Positions 41,794 through 51,735 of a DNA stretch of 64,000 nucleotides are shown one piece after another (within the stretch, counting starts at the first letter, position 1; each line of letters begins with the position of its first letter). Under the pieces are notes generated by a model. It made no database searches. It was not told where the DNA came from and saw nothing but the letters and a program-made list of their open reading frames with translations. The stretch is from Natronococcus sp. A-GB7 (GTDB taxonomy: Archaea > Halobacteriota > Halobacteria > Halobacteriales > Natrialbaceae), in assembly GCF_029688865.1 (NCBI RefSeq), contig NZ_JARUKV010000001.1, forward strand, positions 62,001-126,000, read 5' to 3'. The position numbers and the translations under genes are program-made.

Positions 41794-43530
41794 TTACTCG
41801 AGCCGGTAGACGACCGCCTCGTAGGGCCGCAACTCGGCGTCGGTCGGATCTGCAGGCGACTCGCCGTAGTTCCCGACCAGAACCTCGAATCCGGCGGCCT
41901 CGAGCGCCGCCGGCTCGAACGTCGCGGGCTCGCCCGACCAGTTGAGGACGACCAGCACCCGCTCGTCCTCGAGCGTCCGGGTGTAGGCGAACAGCTGCTC
42001 GTCGTCGGGACAGAGGAGCTCGTACTCGCCGTAGACGAGCACGTCCTCGGCGTCTCGAAGCTCGATCAGCCGGCGGTAGTAGTGCCAGACCGAGTCCTCG
42101 TCGGCGAGGGCGGCCTCGACGTTGATTCGCGAGCGGTTCTCGTTTACCTTGAGCCAGGGCTCGCCGTCGGTGAAGCCGGCTCCCAGCGAGTCGTCCCACT
42201 GCATCGGCGTCCGCGCGTGGTCCCGGCTCCGGTAGTTGACGAACTCCCGAACGTCCTCGTAGGCGTCGACGGCGCCCGTCTCGAGCAGGTCGTCGATCGT
42301 CCCCAGCGTCTGGGGGTCGTCGATCTCCTCGCGGCTCCGGAAGTCGGCGTTGGTCATCCCGATCTCGTCGCCCTGGTAGATATAGGGCGTCCCCCGCATC
42401 GTCAGCAGGAAGGTCGCGATCAGCGTCGCGCTCTCCGCCCGGTATCGGTCGTCGTCTCCGAACCGCGAGACGAGCCGCGGGACGTCGTGGTTGCTCAGGA
42501 ACAGCGCGTTCCACTCGAGGATCTCTTGCTTGCGGCTGACGATCTCCTTGAGCTCCGTCAACTCCCAGTCGCCGGGCTCGGCCCGGCCCCAGGGCCCGTT
42601 CTCGCCCGCGTCGACGTTCATGTGGTCGAACTGGAACACCATGTCGAGCCCGTCCCCGTCCTCGCCGAGCGAGGCAGCCGCCTCCTCGACGGAGGCCATC
42701 CCCATCTCGCCGACGGTCATCGCGTCGTAGTTCGCGAGCGTGTCGTCGTAGATCTCCCGCAGGTACTCGTGGAGACGCGGACCGTGACTGTAGTGTTCCG
42801 AGCCGACCAGCGCGTCGTCGGGATCGCCGTCGGGCAGCCCCTCGGCCTTCGAGAGCAGGTCGATCGCGTCCATGCGAAAGCCGTCGATCCCCTTCTCGAG
42901 CCACCACTCGATCTCCCCCTTGACGTCCTCGCGAACGTCGGGATTGCGCCAGTTCAGGTCGGGCTGGTGTGGATCGAAAATGTGGAGGTACCACTGGCCG
43001 CGCTCCTCGTCGTAGCTCCAGGCCGGTCCGCCGAAGATCGAGTCCCAGTTGTTCGGTGCGACTTCGTCGGCGGGGCCGTCGGCCGTCTCGTAGTCGGCTT
43101 CCGCGGTCGGTCGGCCCTCCTTCCAGTGGTAGTACTCCTCGTAGTTCCCGTCGCGTCGTCTGGAGCGCCGGAACCACTCGTGCTCGCTCGAGGTGTGGTT
43201 GACGACCAGATCCATGATCAGGCGCACGTCTCGAGCGTGTAGCTCCTCGAGCAGGCGCTCCCAGTCGGCCATCGTGCCGAACTCGTCCAGGATCGACCGG
43301 TAGTCGCGGATGTCGTACCCGTTGTCGTGGTTCGGCGAATCGTAGACCGGACAGAGCCAGATCACGTCGACGCCGAGCCGATCGAGGTAGTCGACGTTCT
43401 CGACGATTCCCGGAATGTCGCCGACGCCGTCGCCGTCGCTGTCGTTGAAACTTCGCGGATAGATCTGGTAGACGACCGCTTCTTTCCACCACGTCCTATC
43501 GGGTCGCTCGAGAGGGGCGCTCCGGCTCAT
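41794..43530 (-). CDS. Alpha-glucosidase/oligo-1,6-glucosidase (GH13)
   Basis: A 578-residue GH13 enzyme without a signal peptide, so cytoplasmic. DLVVNHTS is conserved region I. The nucleophile is D221 in GFRMDAIDLL, the acid/base E275 in VGEMG, and the third carboxylate D349 in FLSNHDVPR. The N-terminus MSRSAPLERPDRTWWKEAVVYQIYPRSF (ATG at 43528-43530; first part given) is typical. It releases glucose from malto- or isomalto-oligosaccharides. It lies downstream of the ABC importer permease genes on the same strand, with 235 nt between, and completes a sugar-uptake module. Confidence 0.93.
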   Translation of the reverse strand: MSRSAPLERPDRTWWKEAVVYQIYPRSFNDSDGDGVGDIPGIVENVDYLDRLGVDVIWLCPVYDSPNHDNGYDIRDYRSILDEFGTMADWERLLEELHARDVRLIMDLVVNHTSSEHEWFRRSRRRDGNYEEYYHWKEGRPTAEADYETADGPADEVAPNNWDSIFGGPAWSYDEERGQWYLHIFDPHQPDLNWRNPDVREDVKGEIEWWLEKGIDGFRMDAIDLLSKAEGLPDGDPDDALVGSEHYSHGPRLHEYLREIYDDTLANYDAMTVGEMGMASVEEAAASLGEDGDGLDMVFQFDHMNVDAGENGPWGRAEPGDWELTELKEIVSRKQEILEWNALFLSNHDVPRLVSRFGDDDRYRAESATLIATFLLTMRGTPYIYQGDEIGMTNADFRSREEIDDPQTLGTIDDLLETGAVDAYEDVREFVNYRSRDHARTPMQWDDSLGAGFTDGEPWLKVNENRSRINVEAALADEDSVWHYYRRLIELRDAEDVLVYGEYELLCPDDEQLFAYTRTLEDERVLVVLNWSGEPATFEPAALEAAGFEVLVGNYGESPADPTDAELRPYEAVVYRLE

Positions 43531-43765
43531 CGACTCGTAGATCCCTCGAGCGCTCCTACAGTGTTTCGACACCGACTCGAGTCGGACGGACGGTTTCGTC
43601 GACTCTCGGTCTCCGTTCGGTCCTCGAGGGAACGGCTCGAGGCCAGTAGCCGAAAACGTAAACGCAAACGCAAACAGGCCGTCGGCCCAGTCGTGAGAAG
43701 CAGTGAGACGAACGTGCCCGGAACGAGCGTACGACGTCGCGATCGCCGAACGGAGTCGAGGGGGG

Positions 43766-44845
43766 TTACCCCTTCGTGCCGCCGAAGGAGAACCCGTCCT
43801 CGATGTAGCGCTGGGCGAACATGTAGATGAAGACGACCGGGGACGCGTAGACGAGTGCGAACGCCGCGAACTGCCCCCACGGTACGTTGTGTTCGTCGAT
43901 GAGAGCGAACAGCCCGACCGGAAGCGTGTAGTGTTCCGGCGAGAGGATCAGCTGGGCGATGATGAACTCCATCCAGCCCACGAGGAAGATGAAGATGAAG
44001 ATCGTGGCGATACCGGGCTTTGCCAGCGGCAACACGACCTCCCAGGCGACCCGGAACGGCGACGCGCCGTCCATGATCGCCGCCTCCTCCAGCGAGGTGG
44101 GGATCGAGTCCATGTAGGTCTTGAGCAGCCACGTGTTGAACGGCACGGCCATCGCCGCGTAGTAAAACGAGAGCACGAGCCGATTGTTCGTCACGCCCAT
44201 ACTCGAGAAGATGGTGTACAGGGCGATCACCGAGGCGATTCCCAGTCCGGCGCCGACCTGGGTGAACAGGATGTAGCCGTACAGGAGTTTCATCCGGCCC
44301 GCGAACTCCCGCCGCGAGAACGCGTACGCGGCCGGGACGATCATCAGCATCGCGAACACGACCGTCCAGAAGCTGATGAACATGCTGTTGCGGAAGTACC
44401 GGGGGAAGTCAGACGTCGAATCGACGTAGTTGCTCGCGTCCAGGAAGACGATTCGCGGCCACGAGATGTAGAACTCGACGTCGGTAAACGGGATGGTGAT
44501 TCCGACGATCGCGCCGGGAATGGCGATATCGCCGATCACCCAGACGAACGCCGCGGGGTCGAACTGGCTGGGGATGAGCCCGGCGCTGTCGGTCGAGTAC
44601 AGGGTCGCACCTTCTCCCTGCAGTGCGATGATGAAGATCCAGTAGACCGGGATCAACAGCACGAACACGAACACGATCGTCGCCAGCGTGGCGAGGACCG
44701 TCTTCGCGACGTCCAGCGGATCGATCGTTCCCCGTCGCATCCCGTCGACGGTGTAGGCGACGTCCTCGCGCCACTCCGCGGGCTTCTGGACGACGGTCCG
44801 GACGTCGTTACGGATCTTGTTCGAGAACCATTCGCGTACCGTCAT
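43766..44845 (-). CDS. Sugar ABC transporter permease (MalG-like)
   Basis: A 359-residue membrane protein with six helices after a long cytoplasmic N-terminus. EEAAIMDGASPFRVAWEVVLPLAKPGI is the EAA loop that contacts the ATPase. It also has an about 70-residue insertion between the first two helices with FDPAAFVWVIGDIAIPG. Its start overlaps the stop of the MalF-like gene (44842-44845). C-terminal GFSFGGTKG is typical of MalG. Confidence 0.93.
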   Translation of the reverse strand: MTVREWFSNKIRNDVRTVVQKPAEWREDVAYTVDGMRRGTIDPLDVAKTVLATLATIVFVFVLLIPVYWIFIIALQGEGATLYSTDSAGLIPSQFDPAAFVWVIGDIAIPGAIVGITIPFTDVEFYISWPRIVFLDASNYVDSTSDFPRYFRNSMFISFWTVVFAMLMIVPAAYAFSRREFAGRMKLLYGYILFTQVGAGLGIASVIALYTIFSSMGVTNNRLVLSFYYAAMAVPFNTWLLKTYMDSIPTSLEEAAIMDGASPFRVAWEVVLPLAKPGIATIFIFIFLVGWMEFIIAQLILSPEHYTLPVGLFALIDEHNVPWGQFAAFALVYASPVVFIYMFAQRYIEDGFSFGGTKG

Positions 44846-45840
44846 GGACCGTCCACCCCTTCGGCGAGACGGCCTTTCCAGACTGCAACTATCATGAACG
44901 CTCCGATAAAGGCGACTGCCGACATCATGATCGCCGCACCGGCACCGTAGGCGTTGAAGTTAAACGCCTCCTGGTAGCCGTGAAGGACGATGAGCTCGTT
45001 CGCACGGTTCGGTCCGCCCCGATTGAACACGTACGGGATGAGAAACTGGGTGAACGAGGCCGCGGCAGTGAGGATCGCTGCGAACATCACCGGTCGCTTG
45101 ATCGACGGCACGGTGACGTGCCAGAACCGGTGGAAGTAGCCCGCTCCGTCGACCTTTGCCGCGTCCATCAGTTCGTCCGAGACCGCCTGCAGCGCACTCA
45201 CGGTGATGATCACCATGAACGGGTACGCCAGCCACATCTCCGTAAGCAGGTAACTCGCGAAGGCCATCCACCGGTCGTTGAGCCAGGCCTGCTCGCTGAA
45301 CCCGAGGAAGATGACGGCCTGATTGGCCAGCCCGAACCGCGCGGAGCTGAAGATGCCGCTCCAGATCGTAATCGTGAAAATCGGCGGCAGCGCCCACGGG
45401 ATGATGATGATCGAGCGCATGTACCGCTTCCCCTTCACCCGGTCACTTGTCAGGATCATCGCGATACCGACGCCGAAGGCGACCTTCAGCGCCACGCTAC
45501 AGATCACGAACAGCCAGGTAACACCCAGTGAATTCCAGAACGTCGGATCGGAGAACACCGCGACGTAGTTCTCGAGGCCGACGAACGACTCCTCACCTCG
45601 AAGTCCGAAGAACCCGGTCAGACCGCCCGGTCCGTCCTGAAAGACGGTCGCCGGTTCCGCGTCCGTAAACGAGAGGTAGATCGTGTACGCGAGCGGGAAG
45701 AACATGAACAGGGAGAACGCGATCAGCCCGGGGAGGACGAGCAACAGTGGTCGGTGCTCCTCGAGGCGATCCCTGATGTGTTCCGGGACGGTCGCCTGAT
45801 AGCGCTCGCGCGTCCGATCTCCGACTGAAGAAAGACTCAT
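44842..45840 (-). CDS. Sugar ABC transporter permease (MalF-like)
   Basis: A 332-residue protein with six helices and the EAA loop SDELMDAAKVDGAGYFHRFWHVTVPSIKRPV. It is typical of MalF/UgpA-type permeases of carbohydrate importers. It starts 10 nt after the substrate-binding protein stop, in the order binding protein, MalF, MalG. Confidence 0.93.
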   Translation of the reverse strand: MSLSSVGDRTRERYQATVPEHIRDRLEEHRPLLLVLPGLIAFSLFMFFPLAYTIYLSFTDAEPATVFQDGPGGLTGFFGLRGEESFVGLENYVAVFSDPTFWNSLGVTWLFVICSVALKVAFGVGIAMILTSDRVKGKRYMRSIIIIPWALPPIFTITIWSGIFSSARFGLANQAVIFLGFSEQAWLNDRWMAFASYLLTEMWLAYPFMVIITVSALQAVSDELMDAAKVDGAGYFHRFWHVTVPSIKRPVMFAAILTAAASFTQFLIPYVFNRGGPNRANELIVLHGYQEAFNFNAYGAGAAIMMSAVAFIGAFMIVAVWKGRLAEGVDGP

Positions 45841-45849
45841 CTGTCGAGT

Positions 45850-47154
45850 TCAGTCCCAGGCGTCTTCGATTCGGCTCTCGGCGTCGGCCATCGCGTCCGC
45901 GACCGATTTGTTCCCGTTCAGCGCCTCCCACCACTCGTCCTCGAGCGGTTCCCAGACCGTCTGGAAGTCCGGATCGGTCGGCATCGGCTCGCCCTGGTCG
46001 ACCGCTGCCGCAAAGCCCTGGAGGTCGTCGGTGAGCTCGTCCTCCTGTTCGCCGTCGTCGGCGAACGCGTTGTGAACCGGAATGAAGCCGTGTGCGTCGG
46101 CCATCTGGGCGATAGCCGCGGTGTTGGTCGTGTACCACTCGGCGAACGCGCGAGCGACCTCCGCGCGTTCGTCGTCCTCCTCCATTGCGGCCGCGAAGTA
46201 GATGAGCTGCACGCCGGTAAACGGACTCGGCGTGTGGCCCTCGACCTCGGGCCACGGGGCGACGCCCCACTCGAACTGGTCCTCGTCGAGCTGTCCGAGC
46301 TGCCAGGGGCCGCTGAAGAGGAACGGGGCGTTCCCTTCGAGGAAGATCGCTTCCTGTGCCTCGCCGTCGGGGTCGCCGGGCATATACTCCCAGACCTCCT
46401 CGAGGACGTACTCGAACCCCTCGACCGTCTCGTCGTTCGTGAGACCGAGTTCGCCGGAGTCGTCGTCGTAGTAGTAGCCGCCGAAGGCGTGTGGGAGTGC
46501 GCTCACGTGGTAAGCGTCCATCGGCCAGCCCAGGCCGTAGGTTCCGCCGTCCGGGTCGTGGTGTTCCTCGGCGATCTCGAGCAGTTCGTCGAACGTCTCC
46601 GGCGGCTCCTCGACGTACTCCGTGTTGTACAGCAGCCCAACAGTCTCAGCGGCGTGTGGGAGGCCGTGGAGTTCGTCGTTGAACATCCCCGACTCGGCGT
46701 TCTCGCCGAAGTACTCCTCGAGGTCGAAACTCACCTCGTCGGACTGATCGCTCAGGAATCCGTTCTGATGGTAGTCGCCGATCCAGTCGTGGGCCCAGAC
46801 GAACAGTTCGGGCCCGTCTCCTGCCGGAATCGCGGCCATCGTCTGCTCCTCGAGGTCCGAGATGTGATCGGGCGCGACGTCGGCGTCGAACTGGTCGTTG
46901 AACGACTCGAGGTGCGACTCGAAGTCGTCCTGTTCGCCGCCGGAGAGCGAGTGCCAGAGCGATGCTTCGCCCGAGATGTCGTCCGGTTCGACCGTCTCCC
47001 AGTCCTCGTGTTCCTCGTAGTCGCCGGCGTCGTCGCCGCCGTTGCCGTCGTCGTCGTCGGACTCGGGCTCTTCGGTGCTGATACATCCCGCGAGGACGCC
47101 GACGGCGGAAACGCCTGCGAGATACTTCATCGTTGTTCTCCGATCCATGGTCAT
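45850..47154 (-). CDS. Sugar ABC transporter substrate-binding lipoprotein
   Basis: A 434-residue extracellular solute-binding protein (family 1, MalE-like). It starts MTMDRRTTMKYLAGVSAVGV, with twin arginine and a lipobox VLAGC. A run of Asp/Glu/Gly follows the Cys as a spacer. The mature part has EASLWHSLSGGEQDDFESH, YFGENAESGMFNDELHGLPHA and the usual hinge. A TATA box lies at 47181-47190. An in-frame ATG two codons downstream is also possible. Specificity for malto-oligosaccharides is inferred from the GH13 neighbours. Confidence 0.93.
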   Translation of the reverse strand: MTMDRRTTMKYLAGVSAVGVLAGCISTEEPESDDDDGNGGDDAGDYEEHEDWETVEPDDISGEASLWHSLSGGEQDDFESHLESFNDQFDADVAPDHISDLEEQTMAAIPAGDGPELFVWAHDWIGDYHQNGFLSDQSDEVSFDLEEYFGENAESGMFNDELHGLPHAAETVGLLYNTEYVEEPPETFDELLEIAEEHHDPDGGTYGLGWPMDAYHVSALPHAFGGYYYDDDSGELGLTNDETVEGFEYVLEEVWEYMPGDPDGEAQEAIFLEGNAPFLFSGPWQLGQLDEDQFEWGVAPWPEVEGHTPSPFTGVQLIYFAAAMEEDDERAEVARAFAEWYTTNTAAIAQMADAHGFIPVHNAFADDGEQEDELTDDLQGFAAAVDQGEPMPTDPDFQTVWEPLEDEWWEALNGNKSVADAMADAESRIEDAWD

Positions 47155-47180
47155 ATCGATACCTGATGAATTATAACTTC

Positions 47181-47190
47181 ATATATTTAG
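47181..47190 (-). promoter_or_regulatory. TATA box of the binding-protein operon
   Basis: On the minus strand CTAAATATAT, about 30 nt upstream of the ATG at 47154, giving an almost leaderless transcript. The opposite strand carries another A/T element near 47335-47348 about 25 nt upstream of the ATPase start, so the 200-nt gap is a divergent promoter pair. Confidence 0.6.
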
Positions 47191-47366
47191 TAGTTGTGGG
47201 TGTCGCTGTCATATCGGGGAATTACACCGGCCGGAACACGCTCTCTGGAGGAAATTCGCGGACTCCACTACCTGAAAGGTGATCTCGACGAGCTAGGATG
47301 AAATAGTGCATCAAGCGTTACAAAATAGGAAAAGAATTATGTATGTTATCACCAGACAGTACGCAA

Positions 47367-48491
47367 ATGGCGCGTTTGCACGTGGAGGATCTCCGAAAGG
47401 AGTTCGACAGAGGGTCGATCGTAGCCGTCGACGACCTCGATCTCGAGGTCGAGGACGGCGAGTTCGTTACCGTCGTCGGCCCGTCGGGCTGTGGAAAGAC
47501 GACGACGCTACGGATGATCGCGGGACTCGAGGAGCCGACCTCCGGGTCGATTACCCTCGGGGGCGAGGACGTCACGGATCAGGGTGCGCGGACGCGTGAT
47601 ATCGCGATGGTGTTCCAGAACTACGCGCTGTACCCGCACAAGACGGTGTTCAAAAATATGGAGTTCGGACTCCGGATGAGCACCGACCTCTCGAAGGCGG
47701 AACGCCGGGAGAAAGTCGAGTGGGCGGCTCGGATGATGGACATCGAGGAGTTGCTGGACGACAAACCCGACGAGCTCTCGGGGGGGCAACAACAGCGGGT
47801 CGCGCTCGGTCGAGCGATCGTTCGCGAGCCCAAGCTCTTCCTGTTCGACGAACCGCTCTCGAACCTCGACGCCAAACTCCGGACGACGATGCGTGCGGAG
47901 ATCCAGCGCCTGCAGGACGAGCTCGGAATCACCTCGGTGTACGTCACACACGATCAGGAGGAGGCGATGACGATGGGCGACAAGATAGTTATTCTCAACG
48001 ACGGCGAACTCCAGCAGGTCGGTCCACCGAAGGACGTCTACGACGAACCGGCAAACCGGTTCGTCGGCGGGTTCATCGGCTCGCCGTCGATGAACTTCGT
48101 CGACGTCGTCGCCCGGCAGTCGGGCGATCGGATCGTTCTCGACGGTGGCGAGGCGTTTCAGTACTCGCTTTCGCCCGCTTACTCCCAGGAGGTGGCGATC
48201 GACGACGGCGAGGAGGCGGTTCTCGGCATCCGACCGGAGGACGTCCATCCGGCGGAGGGGTCAGACGGGATTCGAACGACCGTCGACGTCGTCGAACCGA
48301 TCGGCAGCGACAACTACCTCTATCTCGATATCGGCGAGCAGTTCATGGCGCGAGTCAGCGCCGACTTCGAACCGGCGGTCGGCGAGACCGTCGAGGTCAC
48401 GTTCGACGAGTCGAAGATCCGACTCTTCGACGATTCGACCGGTGAATCGCTACTACACTCGAGCAAGGCAGTGCCGATGCCCGAGCCCTGA
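47367..48491 (+). CDS. Sugar ABC transporter ATP-binding protein (MalK/UgpC type)
   Basis: A 374-residue ATPase. Walker A is GPSGCGKTT, the ABC signature LSGGQQQRVALGRA, Walker B LFLFDEP. Residues 240-374 form the regulatory OB-type domain typical of MalK/UgpC (ILGIRPEDVHP-like VLGIRPEDVH, then DVVEPIGSDNYLYL). The start at 47367 (MARLHVEDLRKEF) is preferred over 47343 because a TATA-like element at 47335-47348 would overlap the latter. Divergent from the binding-protein operon. Confidence 0.93.
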   Translation: MARLHVEDLRKEFDRGSIVAVDDLDLEVEDGEFVTVVGPSGCGKTTTLRMIAGLEEPTSGSITLGGEDVTDQGARTRDIAMVFQNYALYPHKTVFKNMEFGLRMSTDLSKAERREKVEWAARMMDIEELLDDKPDELSGGQQQRVALGRAIVREPKLFLFDEPLSNLDAKLRTTMRAEIQRLQDELGITSVYVTHDQEEAMTMGDKIVILNDGELQQVGPPKDVYDEPANRFVGGFIGSPSMNFVDVVARQSGDRIVLDGGEAFQYSLSPAYSQEVAIDDGEEAVLGIRPEDVHPAEGSDGIRTTVDVVEPIGSDNYLYLDIGEQFMARVSADFEPAVGETVEVTFDESKIRLFDDSTGESLLHSSKAVPMPEP

Positions 48492-48633
48492 ACGACCTCC
48501 CTCCCTTCCCGATAGCAGCCCTCGAGTTCGTCCTCGCCGGCGGCTTTCGCCGGGCTCTCGGTGCGTCGGAAAGACATGTTGTAATAGTCGTTCGTTACTA
48601 ACAGTGAAGTGGCCTGGTGTTCTCTGAGATCGC

Positions 48634-50733
48634 ATGCACCATCCAGGGCCGCCGCGGTTCTGTGCCGTCGGCGAAACCGTCGAACTCGCGCCCCGAGCAC
48701 CGGATCCGAACGTCGACTACGAGTGGAGGCTCGCGGAGAAACCGGCCGAGAGCGAACTGTCGGCTCCCGAGACGGCGGTCGCGGAGATCGAGCCCGATTC
48801 GCCCGGCACCTACCGATTCGAACTCGAGTCGCCTGCCGGCACGCACGAACAACGCGTTCGCGTTTTCCCCGACGTCCGTCGGAAGGCGAGTTTCGATCTC
48901 GACCGAACGGAACTCCCCGACCACGAGCCCGAAGACGTCTCGATCATGGGGCCGTTCAACGAACACCGGTTCGCGCGGGAGTGGCCGATCCTCGAGGACG
49001 ACACCTACCGCTACGAGATCGAGGTCCAGCCGGGAACCCACCGCTACGGCTACGTTCCGGGCGAGGACTTCGAGAACGCCGTCTGGACGAACGTCGAGAT
49101 CCCCGGGCCGGGTCGACCGCGAGTTCGTCTCGAGGAGGGGACCGACGAAGACGACGAGGCGGTTACCGTTACGGCCGGGGCGACACCCGGCACGGACAGC
49201 GAGTACGCCGCGGCGGACCTCGAGGTCGAGTTCTACGCCGACGACCGGGATCCGCTCTCGGACGACGACCTCGAGATCGACGGCCGCGAGGTCCGGGTCG
49301 ACCTCGCGGATCTCGAGGAGGCCACTCGCGTTCACGCCGTCGCCGTCGGTGAGCGTCACAGCGTCGCCGACAGCGTCGTCGTCCATCCCGACGGGCGGGT
49401 CGACCGGACGAACGACCCGCCGGAGTGGGCCGAGGACGCGGTCGTCTACGAGATCTTCGTCCGCTCGTTCACCGACCCCGCGAGCTTCGAGGCGCTCGAA
49501 CGGCGGGTGCCCTATCTCGAGTCGCTGGGGATCGACTGTCTGTGGCTGACGCCGGTCCTCGAGAGCCCGACCGACCACGGCTACCACACGACCGACTACT
49601 TCGACACCGCCTCCGATCTCGGCACGCGCGAGGAGTTCGAGTCGTTCGTCGACCGCTGCCACGAGGCGGGGATCAGGGTCGTCTTCGACCTCGTGATCAA
49701 CCACACCGCTCGCGAGCACGCGGCCTTCGATATGAGCGCAGCCCAGGTGTCCGAGTACGACGACTGGTACGTCTGGGAACCGCTCGAGGACGTCGGGATC
49801 GAGGCGACGGATCTGGAGGGGGGACGGGAGGCCGACGCGCCGCCGTCACGGGTCACGATCGAGGGGCGGACCGAAGTCGCCGACTACTACTTCAACTGGC
49901 ACGGGATCCCGAACGTCAACTACGATTCGCTCGCGGTGCGGTCCTTTTTCCGTGCGGTCGTCGAGGAGTGGGTCGACGTCGTCGACGGCTTCCGCTGTGA
50001 CGTCGCCTGGGGCGTTCCCCACGGCTTCTGGAAGGAGGTGGCCGACCTTGCTCGCGATCGGGACGACGAGTTCCTGTTGCTCGACGAGACCATTCCCAGA
50101 GAGCCCGAGTACGCCGAGGGCGAGTTCGACGTCCACTACGATACGACGCTGTACTACGCGCTCCGGGAGATCGGTAACGGCCAGCGGGCCGCTGACGAAC
50201 TGCTCGAGGCCGCACGGGCCCCCGAGCGGGAGGGGTTTCCCAACTGGTCGCTGCACATGCGCTACGTCGAGAACCACGACGAAACGCGGTACCTGACCGA
50301 CTGTGGCGAGGCCGCACAGCGTGCGGCCGTCGCGGCTGTACTCACGCTTCCGGGGATGCCGATGATCTACTACGGCCAGGAGCGGGGTGCGACCGAGTAC
50401 CGCCAGCGGATGCCCTGGGAGGGCGACAGCCGCGCGACGACGTACCACCGACGGCTCGTCGCGGCCAGGCGCGACTCCGCGGCGCTCTCCCGGGGTGTCC
50501 TCGACGGTCTCGAGTACGAAGCCGACTCAGAGCGCGTCGTCGCGTTCGCCCGCGAGGCCGACGCCGAGCGCGTCGCCGTCGCGCTGAACTTCGGGAGCGA
50601 TCCCGTCGAGGTGACCCTCGATTCCCCTATCGAACCCGTCGACCTCGTCACCGGCGACGAACTCACCGTCGAGGACGGAACCGAGAGCCCGACCCTCGAG
50701 GTCGACGACGTCGTCGTCGCCCGCCTCGAGTAA
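48634..50733 (+). CDS. GH13 alpha-amylase family enzyme (neopullulanase/cyclomaltodextrinase-like)
   Basis: A 699-residue enzyme with no signal peptide. The first 80 residues and residues 95-160 are two beta-sandwich regions; the second (MGPFNEHRFAREWPI, HRYGYVPGEDF) resembles CBM48/E-set carbohydrate-binding modules. Catalytic domain from residue 265: nucleophile D456 in GFRCDVAWG, acid/base E485 in LLDETIP, and D549 in VENHDETRY. It would hydrolyse internalised maltodextrins or cyclodextrins together with the alpha-glucosidase on the other side of the importer. Confidence 0.92.
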   Translation: MHHPGPPRFCAVGETVELAPRAPDPNVDYEWRLAEKPAESELSAPETAVAEIEPDSPGTYRFELESPAGTHEQRVRVFPDVRRKASFDLDRTELPDHEPEDVSIMGPFNEHRFAREWPILEDDTYRYEIEVQPGTHRYGYVPGEDFENAVWTNVEIPGPGRPRVRLEEGTDEDDEAVTVTAGATPGTDSEYAAADLEVEFYADDRDPLSDDDLEIDGREVRVDLADLEEATRVHAVAVGERHSVADSVVVHPDGRVDRTNDPPEWAEDAVVYEIFVRSFTDPASFEALERRVPYLESLGIDCLWLTPVLESPTDHGYHTTDYFDTASDLGTREEFESFVDRCHEAGIRVVFDLVINHTAREHAAFDMSAAQVSEYDDWYVWEPLEDVGIEATDLEGGREADAPPSRVTIEGRTEVADYYFNWHGIPNVNYDSLAVRSFFRAVVEEWVDVVDGFRCDVAWGVPHGFWKEVADLARDRDDEFLLLDETIPREPEYAEGEFDVHYDTTLYYALREIGNGQRAADELLEAARAPEREGFPNWSLHMRYVENHDETRYLTDCGEAAQRAAVAAVLTLPGMPMIYYGQERGATEYRQRMPWEGDSRATTYHRRLVAARRDSAALSRGVLDGLEYEADSERVVAFAREADAERVAVALNFGSDPVEVTLDSPIEPVDLVTGDELTVEDGTESPTLEVDDVVVARLE

Positions 50734-50799
50734 CGCACCCCATCGATCCGAAAGCGGGGAATCGAACCCCTTACCCCGGCCGCGCCGATAGCGACCCGT

Positions 50800-51735
50800 A
50801 TGGATACCGCGGTCGTCGCCGAGGGACTCGAGAAGCGATACGACGGGACCACGGCGTTGGCGGGCGTGACGCTGTCGGTCGAGCGCGGTGAGGTGTTCGC
50901 GCTCATCGGCCCCAACGGCGCGGGCAAGACGACGCTCGTTCGCGCGCTCACCGGGACGACAGAGCCCGATTCGGGCAGCGCGCGCGTCCTCGGAGCGGTG
51001 CCGTCGGCCGTCGACCGCGACCGCCTGGGCGTGCTCCCGCAGTCGTTCTCGCCGCCGGATCGACTCACCGCCCGCGAGCTGGTGGCCTATTACGCGGGGC
51101 TGTACGACGACCACCGCGACCCCGAGGCCGTGCTGGCCGACGTCGGCCTGGCCGACGCCGACGACACCTGGTACGAGAACCTCTCGGGCGGTCAGCAGCG
51201 CCGGGTCTGTGTCGGCACCGCGCTGGTCAACGACCCCGACGTGCTCTTTCTGGACGAACCGACGACGGGCATCGACCCCGCGGGTCGGCGCACCGTCTGG
51301 CGGCTGGTCGAGGACCTCGCCGACTCGGGAACCACGGTCTTCCTGACGACCCACGACATGGCCGAGGCCGAACGCCTCGCCGACCGCGTCGGGCTGCTCG
51401 CCGACGGCGAACTCGTCGCCCGAGGGACCCCCGCGGGGCTGATCGCAGACCACGCCGGCTCGAGCCGGCTGATCGTCGAAACGCCGGCCGGTGCAGCGGC
51501 GTTCGACGACCTCCCGTTCGCGACCGCTGCGCGAGGAAAGGAGGTCGTCGTCCGCGAGGTCTCGCCCGCCGAGATCGGACGCGTCGTCGACTACCTCGAG
51601 CAGCGGGGGATCGACTACTCCGGGCTCTCCTGGGCCGAGCCCGATCTGGAGGACGTCTACCTCGAGCTGGCCGACGAAACCGAACTCGAGCGAACCAACA
51701 GTGCCGACCTCGCCCGCGCGGGTGAGACGGCGTGA
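50800..51735 (+). CDS. ABC transporter ATP-binding protein (ABC-2 type exporter)
   Basis: A 311-residue ATPase: Walker A GPNGAGKTT, signature LSGGQQRRVCVG, Walker B VLFLDEP, switch His THDMAEAERL. The C-terminal 90 residues (SSRLIVETPAGAAAF, YLELADETELERTNSADLARAGETA) are the domain seen in drug/antibiotic or lipid exporter ATPases (CcmA-like). Its stop overlaps the permease GTG start, so they are coupled. Confidence 0.92.
   Translation: MDTAVVAEGLEKRYDGTTALAGVTLSVERGEVFALIGPNGAGKTTLVRALTGTTEPDSGSARVLGAVPSAVDRDRLGVLPQSFSPPDRLTARELVAYYAGLYDDHRDPEAVLADVGLADADDTWYENLSGGQQRRVCVGTALVNDPDVLFLDEPTTGIDPAGRRTVWRLVEDLADSGTTVFLTTHDMAEAERLADRVGLLADGELVARGTPAGLIADHAGSSRLIVETPAGAAAFDDLPFATAARGKEVVVREVSPAEIGRVVDYLEQRGIDYSGLSWAEPDLEDVYLELADETELERTNSADLARAGETA

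Noticed and set aside
50757-50778. Another T-loop-like sequence (GGGGTTCGATTCCCC on the minus strand)
   Set aside because: The stem has only four pairs, and no acceptor or anticodon arm fits the neighbouring sequence.
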